A stretch of 64,000 bases of DNA from the NCBI RefSeq assembly GCF_023898315.1, contig NC_064622.1:163948178-164012177 (forward strand). Reading direction: 5' to 3'. Made by a program: the position numbers and the translations under genes. The stretch is from Schistocerca nitens (taxonomy: Eukaryota > Arthropoda > Insecta > Orthoptera > Acrididae). The notes under the pieces were generated by a model, which saw only the letters and a list, made by a program, of their open reading frames with translations, was not told where the DNA came from and did not search any database. Positions 10,640-20,945 of the stretch are shown here, one piece after another (the first letter of the stretch is position 1; each line of letters starts with the position of its first letter).

Positions 10640-11420
10640 CTGTCATGGCGTGGTATCACTGTCCAAATCATGAAATGCGTCGTGTATATAGTCTTTTAGA
10701 TCAGCTATGGTCTGAGGCTTTTGAGAATAAACAGAGTCCATGAACAACCCATAGGAAAAAGTCCATGGCAGTGATATCTGTCGAACTTGGAGGTACTTCA
10801 GTATGTGCCTTTCGACTAATCACTTTTCTTTGGAAAATTTCGTTTAAATAATCGCGGACGACAGCGGCAGATGGTCATGGAGCACCATAGTGTTGAAAGT
10901 AAACGTCTTGAAAGTTTTCAGCGCACGTCATAAGTTCTGGTACCACATAATTCTGAAGCATATCCAAATAGTTATCTCCTGTTACCGTTCCTTCTGTTCT
11001 AACAAAAGATTTTGACCGTCAGTGTACCAGTAAGAGCAGATATGGCTGTTATCTTGTCCGCTTAGCTTAAAATTGGCCTCGTCAAACTACACAGTTTCAT
11101 TGAACAGATACGTCGGTCGGGAATGTAATCTTTAAACTTCTGTTTGTGTAACATTCTTTGCATTGACCTTCGTGATAAATCCAGCTCAGTTGCTGACTGT
11201 CTGGTTGATTTTCGCGGTCACAGCTGAACATTCACGCGACTCATTTTCCTCAGTTTTGACTCTTGTTGGGCGACCGGATCTTGGTGCATCCATAACAGAT
11301 GCATGTCCTTCAAATCTATCTCGTACGTCTAGACGGTGGTTTTGATATGAAGTGTCTTCCCCATTCATTAACAACTGCAGTAGCACCTCTTTTATAAAAG
11401 GTTTTTAGCGCGAAAGTCCT
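10640..11420 (-). mobile_element. Dead mariner-like element, transposase remnant
   Basis: On the minus strand an N-terminal helix-turn-helix linker (RSGRPTRVKTEENE, about 11255-11300) is followed by FDEANFKLSGQDNSHICSYW (about 11015-11090), DNYLDMLQNYVVPEL (about 10930-10975) and FQHYGAP (about 10895), then STDITAMDFFLW near 10750. The middle catalytic Asp, normally in QQDGAP, reads Tyr here, and stops and frameshifts are present. The ITm superfamily is clear from the motif order. No TIRs were found. Confidence 0.75.
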
Positions 11421-12189
11421 TTCTTCTTTCGTTAATATCGTGAGAATTCGGAAAACTACAGATGTAAACACATCTCACAGATCACGCTGTCAACAATTCA
11501 TTAGTTTGATTATTGTATTTTAAATTGCATTTTATACCAACTTGACGAGGCATAATTATCACCATTTGGTAATAACAACTCAACAAGTTAAACCTTTCTA
11601 CTGTACTACGTCTTCTGTTACTTTTCTTTCTTTTAACTAACTGTCCAGTGACTTTCGCACCACTCTGTTTATAAACATTTTATGTAATTACTATGATTAT
11701 TGTAATCTTCTTAAAAAGATAGGCAATGATAAACAATTATTTTTACTTTGCTTTTGTTAAGTATGTTTCAAAGATGATTTTGCATGAATAGATCGATATA
11801 CGATAGTATTTTCTTTGCTAAGTGTTGTTATAAGTAACAACAAGTTGATCTTAATTGCATTATGAAGTGAAATAATTAATAATATGTCTATTCGACAACA
11901 GAAACTCAACCAGTGTTCATATCATTTAAGAAACTGAAGCCGAGCATCCCCTAGACCAGCACATGAACTTGTATTTCAAAATCGAGCGTAGGCACGGACA
12001 ACGATCCTGCGACTTTCAACAACGAAGAACAATAACAGATGAGTACTGTGGTAACCGTTTATTTAAGTTCGACCGTTGCTGCCTCTCTCTGCTGTGTGTT
12101 ACTACCTCACCGTGTCACGTGCGATGAAACAGCGACCAGCCGTCCAAATTTAAACTTTCTTCAAAATGAATCGACTGTGGGTTACAAGA
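11421..12189. other. AT-rich sequence without recognisable feature
   Basis: No TE motif or exon-like frame is seen. Confidence 0.4.
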
Positions 12190-12600
12190 TGGTGGTGACG
12201 GTTAGAACATCAGTGAGGAAAAGGCGACCGGTCTTCTATGGAGATTTGACCCGCATAAACCCCTGCAGACTCACCAACAGGATCTTCCTCACTACAGATG
12301 GAGTGAAAGCCTCCAAGAACAAATGGCTCACAATAGTGAAACCAGACCGCAGGAAACTATACATGACTGGTCCAAATTCTGGAAAGTCACTCGACAGTGG
12401 GTATTCCCAGTGCCCCCCCACCAGCAAAAAGTGCACAGGCTCCAGCAGACCGAAGTAGACAGAAGAGAGAAAGCTTGCTCATGGCCACAAAATGAAAACT
12501 TTCTGGGCTAAGGAGAAACAGAAGGCTCGTGACAACAGTCAAAAAGAGCCTTGTCGTCCTAATTATACCCAAATGGAAAGGAGTAGAAGGAAATTAAACG
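12190..12600 (+). pseudogene. C-terminal remnant of a LINE ORF
   Basis: The frame reads VRKRRPVFYGDLTRINPCRL then TNRIF, which fits the RRxxFYGHLxRMNxxRLTxxIF block that closes the second ORF in one RTE-related LINE group. A better piece of the same block lies at 36.0-36.5 kb. A frameshift near 12450 moves the rest into another frame (the region with REKACSWPQ). The apparent signal-peptide-like N-terminus of the 139-codon frame starting at 12039 lies outside the homologous part and is probably chance. Confidence 0.55.
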
Positions 12601-12848
12601 TTTTCTTTTTAAATGAATATTGTTTTGACAGCCGATAAATTGCAAATACCACATGTTCGCTGATGACCACCAGGTGTATCTAAGTGCAATAAACCTGTAG
12701 ATAGCTATCAAGAAACTATACTTCGTTCATCAGACATTGTGGCCATTATTGAACTATATGAAATGAAATCGTCATAACTACTGAACGGTGTGTGTTAAGG
12801 TTGTTCAATCTCCACGGTTGGCCGAGGGTCATGATGGGAATTCGTTTG

Positions 12849-12927
12849 GTTTTTTTTTTTAAATCTTTATTAATACAATATAATGATACAACAAAACCCA
12901 CCACCTTAACTAATTAGTGGGTCTATA
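12849..12927 (-). mobile_element. Possible polyadenylated retroposon tail
   Basis: Reverse-complemented, AATAAAG stands about 10 bases before a run of A, and the piece ends exactly where the mariner at 12928 begins. No TSD is evident. It may be the last 80 bp of a heavily 5'-truncated LINE. Confidence 0.35.
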
Positions 12928-13078
12928 CAGGGTGGTCTATTGATCGTGACCGGGCCAAATATCTCACGAAATAAGCGTCAAACGAAAAAAACTACAAAGA
13001 ACGAATCTTGTATAGCTTGAAGGGGGAAACCATATGGCGCTGTGGTTGGCCCGCTAGATGGCCATAGGTCAAACGGAT

Positions 13079-13722
13079 GTTGTTGTTGTTGTGGTCTTCA
13101 GTCCTGAGACTGGTTTGATGCAGCTCTCCATGCTACTCTATCCTGTGCAAGCTTCTTCATCTCCCAGTACCTACTGCAACCTACATCCTTCTGAATCTGC
13201 TTAGTGTATTGATCTCTTGGTCTCCCTCTACGATTTTTACCCTCCACGCTGCCCTCCAATGCTAAATTTGTGATCCCTTGATGCCTCAAAACATGTCCTA
13301 CCAACCGATCCCTTCTTCTAGTCAAGTTGTGCCACAAACTTCTCTTCTCCCCAATCCTATTCAATACCTCCTCATTAGTTACGTGATCTACCCACCTTAT
13401 CTTCAGCATTCTTCTGTAGCACCACATTTCGAAAGCTTCTATTCTCTTCTTGTCCAAACTGGTTATCGTCCATGTTTCACTTCCATACATGGCTACACTC
13501 CATACAAATACTTTCAGAAACGACTTCCTGACACTTAAATCTATACTCGATGTTAACAAATTTCTCTTCTTCAGAAACGATTTCCTTGCCATTGCCAGTC
13601 TACATTTTATATCCTCTCTACTTCGACCATCATCAGTTATTTTACTCCCTAAATAGCAAAACTCCTTTACTACTTTAAGTGTCTCATTTCCTAATCTAAT
13701 CCCCTCAGCATCACCCGGCATT
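13079..13722 (-). mobile_element. RTE-type LINE 3' end nested in the mariner TIR
   Basis: The 5'-truncated LINE has a (TTG)n/(CAA)n-type 3' end at 13079-13095 on the plus strand. It carries the C-terminal ORF region described in the next entry. It lies within the left TIR of the mariner and is therefore younger than it. Confidence 0.85.
13098..13722 (-). CDS. Intact-frame C-terminus of RTE LINE ORF (no own start)
   Basis: Roughly 208 codons without a stop. Motifs in order: KEFCYLGSKITDDGRSREDI, then CRLAMARKSFLKKRNLLTSS, FVWSVAMYGSETWTI, KRIEAFEMWCYRRMLKIRW, and a tail of RRDRLVGHVLRHQGI and WRAASNQSQD. This is the domain after the polymerase in RTE-group LINEs; its role is not well defined. 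The open frame continues upstream into the mariner TIR up to 13976, giving an artificial 292-codon fusion whose first 85 or so residues have nothing to do with the LINE. The LINE was 5'-truncated at insertion. The frame is the least decayed RTE C-terminus in the window. Confidence 0.8.
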
Positions 13723-13893
13723 TCTTCAAAAGTAGGAACCCCCATTTTTATTACATATTCGTGTAGTACGTAAAGAAATATGAATGTTTTAGTTAGAACA
13801 CTTTTTCGCTTTGTGACAGATGGCGCTGTAATAGTCACAAACATATGGCTCACAATTTTAGACGAACAGTTGGTAACAGGTAGGTTTCTTAAA

Positions 13894-15052
13894 CTAAAAT
13901 AACAGAATGTAGGTACGTTTGAACATTTTATTTCGGTTGTTCCAATGTGATAAATGTACCTTTGTGAACTTATCATTTTTGAGAACGCATGCTGTTACAG
14001 CGTGATTACCTGTAAATACCAGATTAATGCAATAAATGCTCAAAATGATGTCCGTCAACCTCAATGCATTGGCAATACGTGTAACGACATTCCTCTCAAT
14101 AGCGAGTAGTTCGCCTTCTGTAATGTTCGCACATGCATTGACAATGCGCTGACGCATGCTGTCAGGCGTTGTCGGTGGATCACGATAGCAAATATCGTTC
14201 AACTCTCCCCACAGAAAGAAATCCGGGGACGTCAGATCCGGTGAACGTGCGGACCATGGTATGGTGCTTCGACAACCAAACCACCTGTCATGAAATATGC
14301 TATTCAATAACACTTCAGCAGCACGCGAGCTATGTGCCGGACATCCATCACGTTGTAAGTACATCGCCATTTTATTGTGCAGTGAAACATCTTGTAGTGA
14401 CATCGGTAGAACATTACGTCGGAAATCAGCATACATTGCACCATTTAGATTGCCATCGATAAAACGGGGGCCAATTATCCTTCCTCCCATAATGCCGCAC
14501 CATACATTAACCCGCCAAGGTCGCTGATGTTCCACTTGTCGCAGCCATTGTGCATTTTCCGTTGCCAAATAGTGCATATTATTCCGGTTTACGTTACCGC
14601 TGTTGGTGAATGACACTTTGTCACTAAATAGAACGCGTGCAAAACATGTCATCGTCCCGTAATTTCTCTTGTGCCCAGTGGCAGAACTGTACATGACGTT
14701 CAAAGTCGTCGCCACGCAATTCCTGGTGCATAGAAATATGGTACGAGTGCAATCGATGTTGATGCAGCATCCTCAACACCGACATTTTTGAGATTCCCGA
14801 TTCTCGTGGAATGTGTCTGCTACTGATGTGCGGATTAGCCGCGACAGCAACTAAAACACCTTCTTGGGCATCATCATTTGTTGCAGGTCGTGGTTGACGT
14901 TTCACATGTGACTGAACACCTCCTGTTTCCTTAAATAACGTAACTATCCGGCGAACGGTCCGGACACTTGGATGATGTCGTCCAGGATACCGAGCAGCAT
15001 ACATAGCACACGCCCGTTGGGCATTTTGATCGCAATAGCCATACATCGACAC
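13894..15052 (-). pseudogene. Mariner-like transposase, one frameshift
   Basis: The N-terminal half (15052-14640) starts MSMYGYCDQNAQRACAMYAA, with an HTH region around HPSVRTVRRIVTLFKETGGV. The C-terminal half (14640-13950) holds the first catalytic Asp in VLFSDKVSF, the second in LQRDGCPAHSSRAA and the third in SPDLTSPDFFLWGE. There are 41 residues between the second Asp and the Asp of SPDFF, so the triad counts as DD41D. The two halves overlap in different frames. The junction is a one-base shift near 14635-14640, between FCTR and VLFSD. No other disabling change is obvious, so this copy died recently relative to most others here. Confidence 0.85.
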
Positions 15053-15086
15053 TATATCGACCTTTTTCGCAATTGGTAAACGGTCC

Positions 15087-15761
15087 TTTTTTTTCCTTTA
15101 TTGTAATTTTTATACCTATACATAGGCAGCAGCATCCTACGCTGCTCTTCAGCCTTCGAGTCGACAATGAGAAAAAACATGAAGAAAATACATAATAGAT
15201 ATATTGACAGGCAAAAAACAGTAGATACAGAAACACAAAACACGGAGCCGTTCACACACGACGAAAATTACACTGAAACACGTCGGGACGGCGCACAAAC
15301 ACTGATGAGTCGACGGCACATGTGAACGTTGGAGTGTGACGGTGAACACTAACCACAAACACGAAGGCACACACACGAGAAAACGGATGGCGATGATCTC
15401 CGGCGCGCGAATGTCCACGTAACGTGTGCGAGTCCGATGCCTGCCAAGAGTGGTAGGCGGAGGGGGGAGGGGAGAGCAAAGATGCCAATGGCAGAGGGAT
15501 GGGAGGAGGAATGGGGATATGGGGGTGGGGAAGCCCAGGGGAGGAGCGCGGAGAAAGGGTGGAGGGATGAAAGGGGGAGAGAAGGGAGTGAGGATGCCCA
15601 AGGGAAAAAACACAGGGGGAGGAAGGGGAGGAGGGGTAGAAGACGGAGGGGAGGAGGGCATCAACAGGGAGGGGGAGCTGGCGGAAGCCACCTTGGGAGA
15701 GGGTAAGGAGGGTGGAGAGGTGGAGAGCAGGTGGGACGTGGAAGTACAGGCGCGGCAGCAA
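15087..15761 (-). mobile_element. Polyadenylated retroposon inserted in the mariner
   Basis: A perfect 10-bp TSD, TAAACGGTCC, lies at 15077-15086 and 15762-15771. On the minus strand the insert ends with ACAATAAAGG followed by a short A run, a classic polyadenylation signal and tail. The 5' half (15440-15720) is very purine-rich on the plus strand. No RT motif is visible, so it is a 5'-truncated LINE tail or another processed transcript. Confidence 0.8.
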
Positions 15762-15847
15762 TAAACGGTCCACTTTAACACGGGTAATGTATCACGAAGC
15801 AAATACCGTCTGCACTGGCGGAATGTTACGTGATACCACGTACTTAT

Positions 15848-16138
15848 ACGTTTGTGACTATTACAGCGCGATCTATTACAAAGCTAAAAAAGTGGTCCAA
15901 CTAAAACATTCATATTTCTTTACGTACTACACGAATATGTAATAAAAAATGGGGGTTCCTATTTTTAAAAAACGCAGTTGATATCCGTTTGACCTATGGC
16001 AGCGCCATCTAACGGGCCAAGCATAACGCCATCTGGTTTCCCCCTTCAAGCTAGACGAGTTTCGTTCTTCGTAGTTTTTTCGTTTGATGCTTATTTCGTA
16101 AGATATTTGGCCCGGTCACTATGAATGGACCACCCTGT
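15848..16138 (-). repeat. Right TIR of the mariner
   Basis: The uninterrupted inverted partner of the left TIR, running from GTTTGTGACTATTACAGCGC outwards to ACCACCCTGT. Confidence 0.85.
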
Positions 16139-16259
16139 CTGTATATGATACATGAAGCAAAGCAGCATTGTTACAAAAACTTTCAAATAGTGGCATAACT
16201 ATGAGTCAGGTTAATCTATTTTATTAATTTATTCTAAGTCTAATATAATCTACTCTACA

Positions 16260-17105
16260 GTGAATTGGTTTGGTTTAGCGACGAAACACACTTTCATTTG
16301 GATAGGTTCGTCAGTAAGCAGAACTTGCGCATTTGGGGAACTGAGAACCGGATATCGCGATCGAGAAGTTTCTTCAAAAGTGGTTCAAATGGCTCTAAGC
16401 ACTATGGGACTCAACACCTGAGGTCATCAGTCCCCTAGACATAGGAACTACTTAAACCTAACTAACCTAAGGACATCACACACATCCCTGCCCCAGGCAG
16501 GATTCGAATCTGCGACCGTAGCAGCAGCGCGGTTCCGGACTGAAGCGCCTAGAACCGTTCGGCCACAACGGCCGGCCGACGTTTCTTCGCCGACAGCGGT
16601 TGACTGTGTGCTGTGCAATGTCCAGTCAAGGAATAATCGATGCGATATTCCTTGAAGGCAAGGGGACTACCGGACGGTACATGAAGGTTTAGAAGATGAT
16701 TTCATCCCCATTATTCGAAGTACCCCGATTTCGACAAAATGTGGTACATGCAACACGGAGCTCGACTCCACCGAAGCACCAGAGTGTTTGATGTCCTCGA
16801 GGAGCACTTTGGTGACCGCACTCTGGCTCTGTGGTACCTGCAAGTCAGTGGCATAGGCCTCGATTGGCCACATATTCTCTGGATCTGAACACATGCGGCT
16901 CTTTGTTGTGGGGCTATATTAAAGACAAGAGGTACAGCAATAACATCAAAACCATTGGTGAGCTGGAAACAGCCGCTCAGAAGGTCGTCGACAGCATCGA
17001 TGTTCCGACACTTTAGCGGCTCATTCAGAATTCCGCTATTCGTCTGCGTCACATTTTCGCCAGTGTAGGCAGGCATATCGAACATGTCATAACCTGTAGT
17101 GACGT
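16260..17105 (+). mobile_element. Second mariner-like element, split by a SINE
   Basis: Plus-strand pieces: WFSDETHFHLDRFVSKQNLR then IWGTENR (16275-16355) before the SINE; MWYMQHGARLHRSTRVFDVL (16738-16800) and LNTCGSLLWGYIKDKRYSNN (16878-16945) after it. In related mariners these are the first, second and third catalytic segments. The second Asp of MQDGARPH reads His here and the third segment reads CGSLLWG rather than CDFFLWG, so two catalytic residues are lost. It belongs to a different lineage from the element at 12928. Confidence 0.78.
16376..16580 (-). mobile_element. SINE family A inside the second mariner
   Basis: The 8-bp TSD GTTTCTTC lies at 16368-16375 and 16581-16588. It belongs to the AGCAGCAGCGCGG variant group. 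The mariner reading frame is interrupted exactly here, so the SINE is younger. Confidence 0.92.
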
Positions 17106-18180
17106 TTTCACGTTGAATAGCGTGTATGCACGCCGTAGTTGGTAACTAATTTACGTTTTTTCGTGCAGTTCAATAATTGTCGTCCTGTAAGAATAAACTT
17201 GATATAAACAAACATAAACGCGATGATTCGTCAACAGCCGTAGCACACGTAGACAGGTGGTGTTACTCTCTTGTAAGTAGGCTTTAAGTATTATTTATGT
17301 TAGTACTATGTCACTGTAAATGTAAAGCCATCACCGTGTTTCTTATACATACTTTACCCACGTAGTTTCTATTTAAAAAGTCGTGTAAAGTTGAAATCTC
17401 TGTAAATGTTATTTGTGCTCTGATTGTCGCTCTACTGATACGCACTGTGAAAATGGCTAACACTGCTTCATGCTTTGTAGTTAAATGCGCGCGGAACACC
17501 GTTAAAAGCGGCAAGAAACAAGTGGTCCTCAATGTTTTCACTAGACTACATAGAAAATCGAAGTTGAAGTTTGTAGAGAAACAGGTTATGAAAGATTGTT
17601 AAAGACTGTTTAAATTACAAAAACGTTAACCAATTACATTTTTGGGTTAAAATGAAAAATCTGATGCTTTTATATTTTGCGTATGTCCATTGTTTTATAC
17701 CACAGATGTTGTCTCACACGAGTCAGAGTATTTAGCGTCGTAGAGACATGGAAAACAATTTTGATGGCATTGAGCACAACGTACAACTGCTGCATTTTTG
17801 TACTGTTGCCGCCGTAGCACTGTAATTTGAACTCTCTAGAACTGAAATGGAGCCAGGTTAAGGGATGTGTGGCGAGAAATAGCAAGACATTTCTGCTGCC
17901 AGACATGCGAACTAATGCGTGGCGTCACTGCCAAACGCTGGCGAACTGCAGAACAGCATGTCATAAAAGAAAAGGAGAAAATGTGGATTTTTGGGTGGCT
18001 TCGGGGGCTCTGTTGATCGCCTCGTTATCAACGTAGCAGATGGCGGTTCCAGTACTGAAATATATTACTTGGTCGCAGACATGAAAGGAGTTCAGAGATC
18101 ACCAGACGACTGACTGTAATACCTTCAGAAATCCCTGCAATATGCTTTTACGTCACAAATTGTTCACGCAGATAAATTAC
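17106..18180. other. No recognisable TE; one small open frame
   Basis: Apart from the 49-codon frame at 17453 there is nothing I can name. Confidence 0.35.
17453..17602 (+). CDS. Unrecognised 49-codon open frame
   Basis: The frame starts MANTASCFVVKCARNTVKSG and continues with a basic stretch (RLHRKSKLKF) to a TAA at 17600-17602. The early Cys-X4-Cys followed by basic residues is faintly reminiscent of the start of a zinc-binding DNA-binding domain such as THAP, but the second metal-ligand pair is absent and no splice-linked partner exon is apparent. It could easily be chance. Confidence 0.12.
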   Translation: MANTASCFVVKCARNTVKSGKKQVVLNVFTRLHRKSKLKFVEKQVMKDC

Positions 18181-18191
18181 CTTGTGTTGGA

Positions 18192-18391
18192 AAAATGGTT
18201 GAAATGGCTCTGAGCACTATGGGACTCAACTTCTGAGGTCATTAGTCCCCTAGAACTTAGAACTAGTTAAACCTAACTAACCTAAGGACAACACACACAT
18301 CCATGCCCGAGGCAGGATTCGAACCTGCGACTGTAGCGGTCGCGCGGTTCCAGACTGAAGCGCCTAGAACCGCAGGCCACTTCGGCCGGCC
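18192..18391 (-). mobile_element. SINE family A
   Basis: The perfect 11-bp TSD CTTGTGTTGGA lies at 18181-18191 and 18392-18402. One base is missing in the head (AACCGCAGGCC instead of AACCGCTCGGCC). Confidence 0.94.
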
Positions 18392-18402
18392 CTTGTGTTG
18401 GA

Positions 18403-18890
18403 GGTAGGACTTATCATCACTCCTGTTTTTATTGCAACACTGTTAGCTAAGCTCGGCAGCATGTTACGAGTATGTTTTGTGCCTCGTAACCTAAGAAGCG
18501 TTTCGCAACAGATTATTTCATTCTGTTTAAAAATGAAATGACATTCAAAGCCATATTGTTTCTCTGCGTCTTAACTGCAGCTGTTCACGTCACTACAAGG
18601 TTAGCTGGACCAGCAGGCTGGCCAGTGGTGTAGAAGCTGAATGCGCAACTAGAGCTGTTGACCCCCTTTCATCGCTGTATCGTTGTACGTGTAACGCACA
18701 GCATAAAACTTTTTCCTAATAGGCTTCTTCGCTGTACTCGAGACAGCTTGGTTTCCGCTCCATGTGAAATAAAATCCAATTAGTTTCCGGAAAACACGGA
18801 AGAATACGTAATGTAATGTTTACACCAGTTTTATTCTTGCGCTGAACGCAGTATAGTCGCTCGAACTAACGCCCCTTTAATTGTGTTTAG
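18403..18890. other. No recognisable feature
   Basis: The sequence leads into the CpG-rich island that follows. No TE motif is seen. Confidence 0.35.
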
Positions 18891-19620
18891 ACGGACTTTC
18901 GTGCCGTTTTGCTCGTCCCACGCCTCTGCGAAGGTCGGTAGCACCGGATAGCCTGACATCCCGCAAAGTGTGGACGCAAACGCTCGGAGGCGTGTGGGAA
19001 GCTGCAGGCGGGTTTCCGTAAAAGGCGGCAGGCGTCGCGCGCTCAGCGGTGAGGAATGCAGCCGCTGCCGCAGGAATGAGCGGGGCAGCACTGCCGTGCG
19101 CCAAGGTCGCGCACTCTTGCCCGCCGGAACTGGTTGTGGCTATATCGGGACGCGACGGGGTGCACGGCCGGTACGGAAACACGCCACGCGGCCGACCCTG
19201 CCGTCACTGGCCGCCGATTTGCGAAGAAGCGGGCCGGCCGTGACTCAATGGCGAGTCTGCGCGCTTGGCCGCCCGCTCCTTCCTCACCTTGAACCGAGTC
19301 ACTACACCCGCCCGCTCTCCCGCCTCACCTTGAGGGGATTGTCTCCGGCGCTACCAGCTGCATCGCGCAGCTGCCTGCGCCTGCGCCTGCGCCGGCTGCA
19401 GTGTGACCGCGCAGGCGCGCGCACGCGTCCGCGCTGCCATATCGAGTTCACAGCTATGCCGACAGATGGCGGCGAAACCGCAGCATTCCGCACCACCTAG
19501 CAGCAAGCGGAAGAAGCTTGGTGGAGAGGTAGCGAACGCGAGCTTTTCGCTCTCTGCGGGAAGCGCCATGCGATGCGATGCGATGCGATGCGAGGGCAAC
19601 AGTAACTGAGTCGCCACTTG
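18891..19620. promoter_or_regulatory. CpG-rich island, candidate promoter region
   Basis: GC content and CpG density are far above the flanks by eye, with long runs such as GCGCCTGCGCCTGCGCC. A perfect NRF1-type palindrome, CGCGCAGGCGCG, lies at 19408-19419, and a YY1-type site, CAGATGGCGGC, at 19463-19473. In animals these two motifs are typical of CpG-island promoters of broadly expressed genes. No TATA box or clear first exon with a splice donor could be defined, so orientation and partner gene are unknown. Open frames across it (for example 18970-19500, plus) are expected from high GC and are not called as genes. It could also be an old GC-rich repeat. Confidence 0.4.
19567..19593. repeat. 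(CGATG)n microsatellite
   Basis: Five near-perfect tandem pentamers at the edge of the CpG island. Confidence 0.9.
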
Positions 19621-19815
19621 CGAGGACTCGGATGAAGAGCAGAGAGTGGCATGGAACTTATTGTTGATATAAGTTCTTCATACTTCTGTGCATTGCTATG
19701 CCTCTCGAAAAATGCAATCATTTGCTTACAAAACTTTTGTGCATCCGATATCGGTATGGATGCGTGCCTAATATGTTCCGAAACGCCGCGAACAAAACGA
19801 ATAATACACACTTCC

Positions 19816-20830
19816 TCCTGCTTAGGCAAATGGAGCAAATCGGTTGGTTTTTTTGGCATTTGGTGTGATCTACGGTGGTCTTGATGGGACTTAACGGGGG
19901 CACCTTTAGTTCATAACCGGTTCTGCGAAAAAAACACAAAAAGGCTTTTTTTTCTTCTTTTGCAATATTTGCACCGTCAACAGCGGACCAAAACCCAGCC
20001 GTGGATTCCAAGACGGCTATGCACAGCAGTTGGTTGTAATTTTTGCAGTGTATTCCTATAATCCCGACCTCGAACGACCTTGAAAATTTTCTTCATATCT
20101 TTACCCGTTTCCGAGATCCAGAGGTTCAAAATTACACTACTTGTTCACGAAAAACAGGCACGCAAAGCCCTGTGTGAGGTGAGAACCTAGTTTATAAACT
20201 GACGTAGCAGGGAGAAATTGTTTGCATCTGGCAACCCCTTGTTGTAATACTGAAACAGATTCAGATCACCTTTGCACGTAAAATCCTGCCTGAGGTGCAA
20301 ATCAGTTTTGCTGTATTCCAGTTACAAATACATTTCTTTTGATATGAGTTAGACACCCTGCTACAGCATGAAAAAGAAGGAAAGCAGCGGAAAAATGCTA
20401 ATGTCGGAGTACAAAAAAATGCAAATATGTTCGTGTTTATTTAAAACTCTCGCAATAGAAAGTGGGGTACCAGCTGCCTCATTCTGCTTTCCTCGATTTC
20501 TTTAAAAACTGTCCCAAACATTTTCGCATGCCAATATATTCGCATTTTTTGATGGTGAGAGATAAGAAGACAGTGACAGACAGATGGAAAGGTAATAAAT
20601 ACTAAAAGATAGTAGACAGTGGTTGTGTTAGAAAAGAACGAAGGAGACAATGGTAATGTAAGAGAAAGAGAGGGACGTAGCGGCAATGGAACCTAGTTGA
20701 CAGTGACAGAACAGAGCTAGGAAAAGAGGGAACGGGACAGTACCATGAGGGAGCAGAAGGAGAAAATGGTGAGAGCCAGTGATAATGAGATACAGGATAT
20801 AGAAGAGAGGAGCATTAGGAAGGAAGTAAT
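19816..20830 (-). repeat. Unclassified repeat family U, copy B
   Basis: On the minus strand this matches 6520-7584 from the polypyrimidine tract (ACACAACCACTGTC, CACTGTCACTGTCTTCTT-like) through the core (GGTACCCCACTTT) to CCATTTGCCTAAGCAGG. The hairpin seen in copies A and C is degraded here (TGCTAATGTCGGAGTA at about 20396-20411). The homology stops sharply at 19816. Confidence 0.7.
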
Positions 20831-20839
20831 ACCAAAATT

Positions 20840-20945
20840 ATAGGAAAATTTTTAATGTTGCTGAGGAAGGTAGAATGAGGCAGCTCCTACCTCACTTTCC
20901 GATCATAGTCTTTTTAAATAAACACGAAAGCGTTATTTTGGCTCG
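20840..20945 (+). repeat. Unclassified repeat family U, copy D (core only)
   Basis: GGTAGAATGAGGCAGCTCC followed by CTTTTTAAATAAACACG matches the cores of copies A, B and C. With copy B it forms an inverted pair around a purine-rich spacer (20540-20835), the same left-minus/right-plus arrangement as copies C and A. Confidence 0.6.

Larger units (their letters stand above)
12928..13845 (+). repeat. Left TIR of the mariner, interrupted by a LINE
   Basis: Native TIR bases are 12928-13078 and 13723-13845. They pair in inverted orientation with 15848-16138 at high identity by eye. The left arm lacks the block GGCGCTGCC present in the right arm just before CATAGGTC. Confidence 0.85.
12928..16138 (-). 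mobile_element. Mariner-like element with long (about 280 bp) TIRs and two nested retroelements
   Basis: The outer ends ACAGGGTGGTC and its inverse (CACCCTGT at 16131-16138) begin TIRs. The left TIR spans 12928-13078 plus 13723-13845 because a LINE sits inside it. The right TIR spans 15848-16138. Shared blocks include CGGGCCAAATATCT, CTTGAAGGGGGAAACCA, CCATAGGTCAAACGGAT and GTAGTACGTAAAGAAATATG. The transposase lies between them on the minus strand. A second insertion (15087-15761) has a 10-bp TSD. Without both insertions the element is about 1.9 kb. Confidence 0.9.

Noticed and set aside
12039..12458. 139-residue secreted protein with signal peptide
   Set aside because: The downstream part matches a LINE C-terminus, and the hydrophobic start lies upstream of the homologous part and is likely chance.
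15149..15802. 217-codon Pro/Ser-rich open frame as a gene
   Set aside because: It crosses the TSD of the retroposon into mariner sequence and is driven by the purine/pyrimidine tract.
18970..19500. 176-codon frame in the CpG island as a coding gene
   Set aside because: Long frames are expected from GC-rich DNA without AT-rich stops. Overlapping frames exist in other phases and no domain is recognisable.
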